NCBI RefSeq assembly: GCF_015207265.1
Contig: NZ_JADEXE010000010.1
Coordinates: 1-56,478 of the forward strand
DNA length: 56,478 nt
Direction of reading: 5' to 3'
From: Nodosilinea sp. LEGE 07298
GTDB lineage: Bacteria > Cyanobacteriota > Cyanobacteriia > Phormidesmidales > Phormidesmidaceae
In this document: positions 50,119 through 56,478 of the stretch, one piece after another
Position numbering within the stretch: position 1 is the first letter of the stretch
Layout of the letters: every line of letters starts with the position of its first letter
The notes under the pieces: model-generated
Seen by the model: only the letters and a program-made list of their open reading frames with translations
What the model was told of the DNA's origin: nothing
Databases searched by the model: none
Position numbers and translations under genes: made by a program

Positions 50119-50544
50119 CTACTCTGACTGGGCAAAAATGCGCTCGTCTTGGGCAAAGGCCTTAAACTCCAGGGCGTTACCGCTGGGGTCGGTAATAAAG
50201 AGGGTGGCCTGTTCTCCCACCTGACCTACAAACCGCTGGTACGGTTCAATCAGAAATTTAACCTGAGCCTGACGCAGGCGATCGGCCAGGGTCTGCCATT
50301 CTGTCGGCGTTAAGATGACTCCCCAATGGCTGACTGGAACCCCGTGCCCATCGACGGCGTTAGTGGGTAAAGCTGCTCGGGCTTCATCCACCAGATGGGC
50401 GGTAATCTGATGGCCAAACAGGTCAAAGTCAATCCAGCGATCGGCGGTTCGCCCTACTGGACAGCCCAATATTGTTTCGTAAAAGTGACGGGTGTTAGTC
50501 AGGTCGTACACTGGAAACGCCACATGAAAGGGACGAAGCATCAT
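50119..50544 (-). CDS. VOC family protein (glyoxalase/dioxygenase fold)
   Basis: This protein of 141 residues has the paired beta-alpha-beta3 modules of the vicinal oxygen chelate fold. [25 protein letters not shown] is the N-terminal module with the first metal histidine, and [15 protein letters not shown] near the C-terminus contributes the conserved Glu. The substrate is unknown. Tandem ATG codons at 50544 and 50541 are the likely starts; the frame continues upstream through a tandem repeat that encodes a repetitive, non-family peptide. It diverges from nagA, with the two starts only 79 bp apart. Confidence 0.85.
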   Translation of the reverse strand: MMLRPFHVAFPVYDLTNTRHFYETILGCPVGRTADRWIDFDLFGHQITAHLVDEARAALPTNAVDGHGVPVSHWGVILTPTEWQTLADRLRQAQVKFLIEPYQRFVGQVGEQATLFITDPSGNALEFKAFAQDERIFAQSE

Positions 50545-50553
50545 GTCCTCTAG

Positions 50554-50598
50554 GGTTACGACAGATGGGGTTACGACAGATGGGATTACGACAGGGCT
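50554..50598. repeat. Three 15-bp tandem repeats between VOC gene and nagA
   Basis: GGTTACGACAGATGG occurs at 50554-50568 and again at 50569-50583, and a degenerate copy starting GATTACGACAG lies at 50584-50598. The array occupies more than half of the 79-bp space between the two divergent start codons, so it must overlap promoter or leader sequence of one or both genes. Confidence 0.9.
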
Positions 50599-50623
50599 GA
50601 ATGTCGGGAGTCTTAGCCTTGCC

Positions 50624-51805
50624 ATGGAGGCCCGCTATCCCCGCTATGCCCTTACCAACTGTACCCTCTACACAGGGCATCAAGTTCTGCAAAACCATGC
50701 CCTCGTAGTAGAGGGGGCTAATATTGTTGGCCTAGTACCCGCTGCCCACCTGGCCCCAGATTTGCCCCGGCTAGATGGTTGTGGTTGGGCGGTGGCTCCT
50801 GGGTTTATCGATCTTCAGCTCAATGGCTGCGGCGGTGTCATGTTTAATGATGCGATTACTGTTGATACCCTAGACACCATGCACCGTACCAATTTGCAAA
50901 GCGGTACGACCAGCTTTTTGCCTACGTTAATTACGACGTCCGATGGGGATATGGCTGCGGCGATCGCACTGGTAACTGAGTACCGTCGTCGCCATCCTCA
51001 GCGGGTTTTGGGGCTGCATTTAGAAGGCCCCTACCTGAACCCCAAGCGGGGCGGCATTCACAATCGGGCCTACATTCGCTCAGCCGATGGTGCGATGGTT
51101 AGCCGCCTGGTCGAGGCGGGACCAGAGGTGATTAAGCTGGTCACGCTGGCCCCTGAAATGGTGCCCCCAGAGTACATTCAGCAGCTGGCTCAGGCGGGCA
51201 TTTTAGTAGCTGCCGGGCACACAGATGCCAGTTTTGAAGTTGCTTTGGCCGGTTTTGAGGCAGGAGTTGGCATGGTGACGCATTTATTTAATGCAATGTC
51301 GGCCTGGCAGGGACGCAGCCCAGGTCTGGTGGGGGCTGTCTTTAGCCAACCCGACGTTTACGCGGGCATTATTGTAGACGGTCACCACGTTCACTATGGG
51401 TCTGTTGGCCTGGCAAAAAGCATTAAGCAAGATCGCCTGATCTTGGTCAGCGATGCCACGCCTCCGGTGGGTACTGCCCTGGAGTCGTTTGTGATTGGCG
51501 GTCAGCAGGTGTTTTATCGCAATGGTAAGTGCGTATCGGCTGACGGTACCCTGGGGGGCGCGGCGCTAACGCTCATGGAAGCTGTGAGTAACTGCGTGCG
51601 CCAGGTGGGTATTCCTCTAGCAGAAGCGCTGCGAATGGCGACGTTGTACCCAGCGCGGGCGATCGGGGTAGATCATTGCCTGGGGCTACTGTTGGCGGGA
51701 TACCAGGCCAACCTGACTCTATTTGACTCGGCTACGTTTAGGGTTAAAGGATGTATCGACCAGGGCACTCTCGCCTGGGCCAGTGCTGATTTTGAGCTGG
51801 TCTAG
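50624..51805 (+). CDS. nagA: N-acetylglucosamine-6-phosphate deacetylase
   Basis: This amidohydrolase of 393 residues removes acetate from GlcNAc-6-P in amino-sugar and cell-wall recycling. Metal ligands are Glu134 ([10 protein letters not shown]), His199 (AAGHTDAS) and His220 ([10 protein letters not shown]), and the catalytic Asp277 lies in LVSDATPP. These are shifted by only 3-4 from the E. coli enzyme. ATG 50624 ([12 protein letters not shown]) gives the family start; the frame is open upstream across the tandem repeat. NagB and transport genes are not adjacent. The stop overlaps the end of the convergent next gene by 4 bp. Confidence 0.93.
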   Translation: MEARYPRYALTNCTLYTGHQVLQNHALVVEGANIVGLVPAAHLAPDLPRLDGCGWAVAPGFIDLQLNGCGGVMFNDAITVDTLDTMHRTNLQSGTTSFLPTLITTSDGDMAAAIALVTEYRRRHPQRVLGLHLEGPYLNPKRGGIHNRAYIRSADGAMVSRLVEAGPEVIKLVTLAPEMVPPEYIQQLAQAGILVAAGHTDASFEVALAGFEAGVGMVTHLFNAMSAWQGRSPGLVGAVFSQPDVYAGIIVDGHHVHYGSVGLAKSIKQDRLILVSDATPPVGTALESFVIGGQQVFYRNGKCVSADGTLGGAALTLMEAVSNCVRQVGIPLAEALRMATLYPARAIGVDHCLGLLLAGYQANLTLFDSATFRVKGCIDQGTLAWASADFELV

Positions 51806-52098
51806 AGGTGGGGGCGGGGCAGTCCAGCGATCCGCTGCTGCAAAAGCTGAGCCGCCATCATCTGGCTGCGTAGGCTAATCCACAGGCTGCATTGATCATC
51901 GGCGATCGAGACCAGCGCCCCGGCCTGCTGTTCCGAAAACTTGCAGGCTAGATGGTACAAACGGGTGCGTTTGCCTGCTTCAACGGTCAACGCCCGATAG
52001 TACAGCTCATTAGCGTAGTGAGTGCCGTCCTGTAGCGCGCCATTGAACCAAAATTTAAACACCTGAATTCGACTCTCGGGCAAAACCTTGGGCAGCAT
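51802..52098 (-). CDS. Small conserved protein, function unknown
   Basis: This soluble protein of 98 residues has an aromatic N-terminus (QVFKFWFNGALQDGTHYANELYY) and a helical C-terminal half (LRSQMMAAQLLQQRIAGL). I do not recognise a named family, but the composition is protein-like and it does not look like a shadow of another gene. It ends inside the last codons of the convergent nagA. ATG at 52098 is the best start. Confidence 0.7.
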   Translation of the reverse strand: MLPKVLPESRIQVFKFWFNGALQDGTHYANELYYRALTVEAGKRTRLYHLACKFSEQQAGALVSIADDQCSLWISLRSQMMAAQLLQQRIAGLPRPHL

Positions 52099-52223
52099 GG
52101 AGGCTCTCTCTTAACCTAGTTTCAGCATACCCAGTTGGTTTAGCAAATGCTGATGCCAAGGTGGATAGGGTGTATTACCCGGCTAAAATCACCTACTTTA
52201 AACTCGGTTTTTTCTCAATACTG

Positions 52224-52613
52224 TTAATGGCAGATACTGCGGGCAAAGGCTGACTCTACTAGCGATCGCAAAATATCCATGCTCAGAGGCTGCACCAGCA
52301 GGCCGTCTACCCCCGGCGTGTCTTCGCTGTAGTTCCACTGGGGGCTGGTGGAATCGGTGAGGGCCACAATGGTCATATCAGGCGAGTGGCTGTACTGCCG
52401 CAGCTGCTTGACTAACGGCTGCGACCAGGCCTGAAAATTATTGCCCACCAAAATGACGAGGCAAGGTGCCCCTTGACTAACCCGATTTACCGCTTGCTCG
52501 GTGGAACTGGCCACAAACACAGGATATTGCAGGGTAGTCTCCAGGGGGTGAGTGTCTTCACTGTGAAGACGCTCTGGATCAAGCACAAGGATATAGCCTC
52601 GGGTCAAAGTCAT
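52224..52613 (-). CDS. Degenerate receiver-like (pseudo-receiver) protein
   Basis: This protein of 129 residues has the alternating beta-alpha pattern of a response-regulator receiver: YILVLDPE (strand 1), CLVILVGNN (strand 3), TIVALTDS (strand 4) and GLLVQPLS (strand 5). The phosphoacceptor Asp at the end of strand 3 is replaced by Gly, the strand-1 acid pair is reduced to one Asp, and the strand-5 Lys is Gln. Phosphorylation is therefore unlikely. It has no output domain. It could be a phosphorylation-independent signalling adaptor. Assignment is by fold pattern only. Confidence 0.6.
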   Translation of the reverse strand: MTLTRGYILVLDPERLHSEDTHPLETTLQYPVFVASSTEQAVNRVSQGAPCLVILVGNNFQAWSQPLVKQLRQYSHSPDMTIVALTDSTSPQWNYSEDTPGVDGLLVQPLSMDILRSLVESAFARSICH

Positions 52614-52991
52614 GATTAGAAACGACGCAGTTGACTTCTATATTACCTAGGCCAAAATTTGTCTTGAACCCCTGTATTAATGCTCTTTTGGCCTGTAGGT
52701 TAGGGTTTTCGTGGTATTTCAGTGAATCAACTCAAATCCATTCTTTTGTTTTTTTTAGCCTCTCTAAAGGCTTTCCAAAGCCCCTTCTTTTCAAAAGCCA
52801 AACTATATTTAAGTTATGCAAACTATTGATCTGAAAATAGTCTACTGACTACTGTTGGTAACGTTTTGTCCCGATGGCATTGTCCTGAAGGCTTTCGCTC
52901 GACCTTGGGGTTGGGTAACCCTAGCTACAAAACCCCTTCAAGGGCTTTGCTATGTTTAACAAATAAAAATTGCTGTTTATGACGAAACCCA
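52614..52991. other. Intergenic between pseudo-receiver and response regulator
   Basis: No credible gene. A small dyad GGCTTT-CC-AAAGCC at 52769-52782 is followed by CCTTCTTTT on the plus strand and looks terminator-like, although no plus-strand gene precedes it. The rest is AT-rich and probably contains the promoters of the divergent flanking genes. Confidence 0.4.
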
Positions 52992-53741
52992 GTGGGCTCT
53001 GTATCTGTACAGATTATTGAGGGCAACCCCCATTTGCGATCGCTCCTAGGCTGGCATCTTCAGCAAGCTGGCTATAGAGTCTTCCAGTCGTCAGATATAG
53101 TTCGCACCCGCGATGTTTTTCAGAACCGTCAGCCCGACTTAGTAATTTTGGACTCGCAGCTGCCCGATGGCGATGGGGTAGAACTGTGCAGGTGGCTGCA
53201 CAGTCAGGGGCAACCGCTGATTATGATTCTCTCAGCCTGTAATACCGAAACCGACATTGTGACTGGGCTGCGGGCCGGAGCCGACGATTACCTAACTAAG
53301 CCCTTTGGGATGCAAGAATTTTTGGCCCGAGTTGAGGCGCTGACCCGGCGAGTGCGGTTGATGAGTGCCCCGGCATCGCTGACCTACGGCGATCTCAATA
53401 TTGATCTGGTACAGCGGCGGGTCAACTTTCGCGGCGACTATATCGATCTAACACCCCAGGAATTTAGCCTGCTATATGTACTTACCCAGGCGGCGGGTGC
53501 CCCCCTTAGCCGCACCGATCTCTTGCGCCGCGCCTGGCCCGATGCGATCGACAATCCCAGAACGGTCGATACCCACATTCTTTCCCTGCGTAAAAAAATT
53601 GAGGTTGACCCGAGACAACCCAATATTATTCAAACAGTGCGCAATGTGGGCTATCGCTTTAATGTTGAACGCGCCTCTGCTGAATCTAATGGCCACAGCC
53701 CACGCGTTAGCCCGAGCTTGGCCTCCTCCTCATTGATCTAG
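52992..53741 (+). CDS. OmpR-family response regulator transcription factor
   Basis: This protein of 249 residues has an N-terminal receiver and a C-terminal winged helix. Phosphoacceptor Asp54 (LVILDSQLPDGDG) and Lys103 (YLTKPF) are intact. The strand-1 acidic pair is altered: IIEGNPH has Glu but Gly in place of the second acid, so metal binding may be weakened. The DNA-binding domain is clear (LTPQEFSLLYVL; NPRTVDTHILSLRKKIE; TVRNVGYRF). GTG 52992 is the only reasonable start. No histidine kinase gene is adjacent, so it is an orphan regulator with unknown targets. Confidence 0.9.
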   Translation: MGSVSVQIIEGNPHLRSLLGWHLQQAGYRVFQSSDIVRTRDVFQNRQPDLVILDSQLPDGDGVELCRWLHSQGQPLIMILSACNTETDIVTGLRAGADDYLTKPFGMQEFLARVEALTRRVRLMSAPASLTYGDLNIDLVQRRVNFRGDYIDLTPQEFSLLYVLTQAAGAPLSRTDLLRRAWPDAIDNPRTVDTHILSLRKKIEVDPRQPNIIQTVRNVGYRFNVERASAESNGHSPRVSPSLASSSLI

Positions 53742-53919
53742 TTTTTGAAGTTGAGCTGAATACGCTTGAGGGTTATCCGTAGATGTGGCTGGGGCGGCTG
53801 CCAGGGGCTTGGTTGCGATGGCTAGGTTTGAGGCAATAATCTGTCCTATGGCGGAGGTGAAATGCCCCCGTTAGACTAGCCATAGTCAAAGGCTGCTCCT
53901 ACGCTGTATTTCTTCTGCC

Positions 53920-54882
53920 ATGCTCGGTTATCTGCTCAAGCGCCTGCTGGTTGCGATTCCAACGCTGCTAGCTATCAGCGCGGTGATCTTCTTTATTCTG
54001 GCGCTGGCCCCCAGCAACCCATTGGGCGATCTGGCGACGAATCCAGCCATTACACCGGAGGTGCGGGAGAATATTCGGCGATCGCTCGGCCTTGACCAGC
54101 CCATTCCCATTCGCTACCTGAAGTGGACGGTGGCACTGTTTAGCGGCAACCTGGGCTACTCGTTCACCAGTCGTTTGCCAGTGGCAGAGTTGATCGCCCA
54201 GCGCCTGCCTGTAACCCTGTGGATCATTGGGGTAGCCTACCTGCTGAGCGTGATCCTGGCCTTGCCTTTAGGAATGATGGCGGCCCTGCGGCAAAACACC
54301 TGGGTCGATCGCACCATTACCACCGTGGCCTTTATGGGCTTCTCGACACCGCCGTTTTTTTCGGGGCTGGTGCTGATTATTGTGCTGAGTGTGCGCCTGG
54401 GCTGGCTGCCGTTTATCTACGACAACACCCTGGTGGTGAACGACCTGAATAGCCTGGGACAGTGGCTGCGGCAGTCGATTATGCCGATCGCCACGCTAGT
54501 GCTGTTTCAAACGGCGGTGCTGCTGCGGTTTGTGCGGGCCGCCATGCTCGAAGAAATTCCGCAGAACTACGTAAAAACGGCGCGGGCCAAGGGGCTGGGT
54601 CGCTGGCGCATTGTCACCCTGCACATGCTGCGCAACGCCATGATTCCGGTGATCACCCTGGTAGCGCTAGATATTCCTACTATTTTTACCGGGGCGCTGG
54701 TGACAGAGCAGGTGTTTCGGGTGCCGGGGATTGGGGCGCTGCTGATTGAGTCGATTTACCGCAGCGACACGCCGGTGGTGATGGGCATTGCCTTTATCTA
54801 CGCGGTGCTGGTGGTGGCCTTTAACCTGGTGGCCGATGTACTCTACGGCATTGTTGACCCCAGGGTGCGCTATGGCCACTAA
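53920..54882 (+). CDS. ABC transporter permease, DppB family
   Basis: This permease of 320 residues belongs to a peptide/nickel-type importer. YLLKRLLVAIPTLLAISAVIF is the first helix, and GLDQPIPIRYLKWTVALFSGNLGYS the periplasmic motif. The EAA loop is ARAKGLGRWRIVTLHMLRNA, and DPRVRYGH the C-terminal family ending. About six transmembrane helices are visible. It overlaps the following DppC gene by 11 bp, so they are translationally coupled. It differs clearly from the other DppB-type permease at 4401-5456. Substrate unknown. Confidence 0.9.
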   Translation: MLGYLLKRLLVAIPTLLAISAVIFFILALAPSNPLGDLATNPAITPEVRENIRRSLGLDQPIPIRYLKWTVALFSGNLGYSFTSRLPVAELIAQRLPVTLWIIGVAYLLSVILALPLGMMAALRQNTWVDRTITTVAFMGFSTPPFFSGLVLIIVLSVRLGWLPFIYDNTLVVNDLNSLGQWLRQSIMPIATLVLFQTAVLLRFVRAAMLEEIPQNYVKTARAKGLGRWRIVTLHMLRNAMIPVITLVALDIPTIFTGALVTEQVFRVPGIGALLIESIYRSDTPVVMGIAFIYAVLVVAFNLVADVLYGIVDPRVRYGH

Positions 54883-55780
54883 TGCAGTAGTGCCTCAACC
54901 AGTTGCTCTAGCGGGCAGCAAAAATCGAGCCTGGCAGCGCTTGTGGGGCGATCGCACCGCTCGGCTAGCCCTGATTGGGCTAGGAATTTTGGTGGCTGCG
55001 ATCGCCCTTGGCCCGCTGCTTTACCCAGGCTCTCCGAGCGCCATCGACTTTGCCCGCGCCCTACAGCCTCCCAGCGTCGCCTACCCCCTGGGCACCAATG
55101 ACCTGGGCCAAGACCAACTCGCCCGGTTGCTGGTTGGGGGCCGCATTTCTCTAGCGGTAGGGCTGGCGGCTACCCTGGTTGGCATTAGCTTAGGGATGGG
55201 TATCGGTGCGGTAGCTGGGTTCTGTGGTGGCTGGCCAGATGTCGTTTTGATGCGGGTTACTGACCTGTTTTTGGCGTTGCCTCAGCTGCCCCTGGTGCTG
55301 CTGGTAGTCTATCTGCTGGGCGATCCGGTACGGCGATCGCTGGGTCCAGAACGGGGCATTTTTTTGCTGATTGTGCTGCTGATTGGCGGACTGAGCTGGA
55401 TGTCGGTGGCGCGGTTGGTGCGGGCTGGGTTCTTGAGCCTCAAGCAGCGCACCTTTGTGGAAGCTGCCGTTGCCCTGGGCGCGAGGCCGTGGGGCATTGT
55501 TAAAACCCACCTGCTGCCGAATATTCTCGGTCCTGTGATTGTGGCCGCTACGATTGGTGTTGGCAATGCGCTGTTAGCTGAGTCTACCCTGAGCTTTTTG
55601 GGCGTTGGCTTTCCGCCCGATGTGCCCACCTGGGGTCGGATGCTCTACGATGCTCAAAACTATATCGAGAGTGCGCCTTACCTGGTGCTGGCTCCCGGTC
55701 TGGCTATTTTTCTCACAGTCCTTTGCATTAATACGCTGGGCGATCGCCTCCGCGATAGTCTAGATCCCACCAGCCGCTAA
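54872..55780 (+). CDS. ABC transporter permease, DppC family
   Basis: This partner permease has 302 residues. The N-terminal DppC pattern is visible (FARALQPPSVAYPLGTNDLGQDQLARLL, the family's GTD-x-GRD-like motif with GQDQ). The EAA loop is AAVALGARPWGIVKTHLLPN, and SFLGVGFPPDVPTWG precedes the last helix. The ATG at 54872 lies inside the last codons of the upstream gene. ATPase and substrate-binding subunits are not visible before the window ends; a polysaccharide deacetylase follows instead. Confidence 0.92.
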   Translation: MATNAVVPQPVALAGSKNRAWQRLWGDRTARLALIGLGILVAAIALGPLLYPGSPSAIDFARALQPPSVAYPLGTNDLGQDQLARLLVGGRISLAVGLAATLVGISLGMGIGAVAGFCGGWPDVVLMRVTDLFLALPQLPLVLLVVYLLGDPVRRSLGPERGIFLLIVLLIGGLSWMSVARLVRAGFLSLKQRTFVEAAVALGARPWGIVKTHLLPNILGPVIVAATIGVGNALLAESTLSFLGVGFPPDVPTWGRMLYDAQNYIESAPYLVLAPGLAIFLTVLCINTLGDRLRDSLDPTSR

Positions 55781-55785
55781 CCCCC

Positions 55786-56478
55786 ATGGCTCTTCCCCAG
55801 CAGCAGTTGCTCACCCAGGTCGCCCGGATGTTTCCGGATGCGCTGTTCTACGCCCCCACCCAGGCGCGGCTTGTGGCCCTCACCATTGATGATGTGCCGA
55901 CACCGGGCGATCGCAAGGATGCCTCTACTCGCCTGATTCTCACCGCCCTCGATCGCTACAACCGCACCGCCGAGCACCCGGTGCGGGCCACCTTTTTTGT
56001 GATTACCGACCATCTCAATTTGGGCAGCATCATTCTGCAAGAGATTTTGGCCAGCGGCCACGAAATTGCCAACCACGGCACCACCGACACCACCCCTGCC
56101 ATTTTGCAGCCAGCCCAATTTGCCCGCCACTTTCAAGAGGCCCACGATCGCATTACCGACTTAATCCAGCAGCCCCTGCGCTGGTACCGCCCCGGACGCG
56201 GCCTCTACAACCGGGCTATGGTCGACCACATTCGGCTCACCCCCGGCTACGAGTCACTGGTGGCCCTGGCCTCAATGGTGCCGTTCGACACCCTGCGACC
56301 CCTTAGCGCTCCCAACCTCAACACCTGGTACCTGTCTCGATTCATCTTCCCGGGAGCTATTTTTGTCATGCACGGCGGGTCAATGGAGCGCTGCGTGCAA
56401 ACGGCTCAGGCGCTGCCAACGCTGCTTAACCTCATAGACCATCAGGGGTTTCGGGTGGTTACGCTCTCAGATCTATAC
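55786..56478 (+). CDS. Polysaccharide deacetylase (NodB/CE4), 3' end outside window
   Basis: The frame opens at ATG 55786, five bp after the DppC stop, and stays open for 231 codons to the window edge. NodB signatures are visible: motif 1 ALTIDDVPT with the Asp pair, motif 2 GHEIANHGTTD with the metal histidines, motif 3 RWYRPGRGLYN and the late catalytic histidine in FVMHGGSME. CE4 enzymes remove N- or O-acetyl groups from chitin, peptidoglycan or exopolysaccharide. No signal peptide is present, so a cytoplasmic substrate or other export is possible. Tight spacing suggests an operon with the permeases. Confidence 0.88.
   Translation, partial: MALPQQQLLTQVARMFPDALFYAPTQARLVALTIDDVPTPGDRKDASTRLILTALDRYNRTAEHPVRATFFVITDHLNLGSIILQEILASGHEIANHGTTDTTPAILQPAQFARHFQEAHDRITDLIQQPLRWYRPGRGLYNRAMVDHIRLTPGYESLVALASMVPFDTLRPLSAPNLNTWYLSRFIFPGAIFVMHGGSMERCVQTAQALPTLLNLIDHQGFRVVTLSDLY

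Noticed and set aside
50554-50598. CRISPR-like repeat array
   Set aside because: Units are 15 bp, directly abutting, only three copies and without spacers; it is a short tandem repeat.

Overview
This window is chromosomal DNA from a cyanobacterium. It carries an allophycocyanin core cluster (apcE-apcA-apcB-apcC), the cyanobacterial F-type ATP synthase cluster (atpI-B-E-G-F-H-A-C, with separate b and b' subunits), the cyanobacteria-specific alkane pair (acyl-ACP reductase and aldehyde deformylating oxygenase) next to accA, a group 3 SigF-type sigma factor, and many copies of the HIP1 octamer GCGATCGC. Protein wording suggests a Leptolyngbya/Nodosilinea-like filamentous lineage, but that is only an impression. 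Almost everything looks like core genome. There is no insertion sequence, phage gene, CRISPR array or integrase.

Layout, left to right. 1-826: no confident gene. 827-4040 (+): SigF, a membrane protein with a low-complexity linker, and a sterol desaturase/short-chain dehydrogenase fusion. 4086-8678 (-): a small conserved protein, a lone DppB-type permease, an OFA-type MFS transporter with a long leader, and a DASH cryptochrome. 8751-11230 (+): peroxiredoxin Q directly followed by a NuiA-like nuclease inhibitor, then a GH13 enzyme. 11321-12337 (-): an ABC ATPase. 12643-18133 (+): a tiny membrane protein, the alkane genes, accA, an SDR and folE. 18334-20739 (-) and 21105-22703 (+): a GH9 glycosidase divergent from an AMIN-domain peptidoglycan amidase. 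22733-28572 (-): a CPA2 antiporter with two Usp domains, then ccsB, ccdA and ftsW. 28804-33922 (-): apcC, apcB, apcA and apcE (transcribed E to C). 34539-42005 (+): a methyltransferase and the ATP synthase cluster. 42163-43161 (-): galE.

43371-47482 (+) is the most distinctive locus. It encodes a very large acidic protein combining a 5'-nucleotidase-like phosphoesterase, a choice-of-anchor-I-type beta-propeller region and a C-terminal DUF4114-like Ca-binding domain, preceded by four 11-bp-spaced CTTA-type repeats that resemble a cyanobacterial Pho box. 48012-49247 (+): a GAF-GGDEF diguanylate cyclase and tRNA-Glu(UUC). 49486-56478: a structured intergenic region, a DUF4278 protein, a VOC protein divergent from nagA across a 15-bp tandem repeat, two small minus-strand genes including a degenerate receiver, an OmpR-family regulator, a DppB-DppC permease pair, and a polysaccharide deacetylase cut by the window edge.

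Functionally the window covers light harvesting (phycobilisome core), energy conversion (ATP synthase, cytochrome c maturation), fatty-acid and alkane metabolism (accA, aar, ado), envelope remodelling (ftsW, amidase, GH9, NagA, deacetylase) and redox or light stress (PrxQ, cry-DASH). All functions are inferred from protein families recognised by reading; no database search was run.
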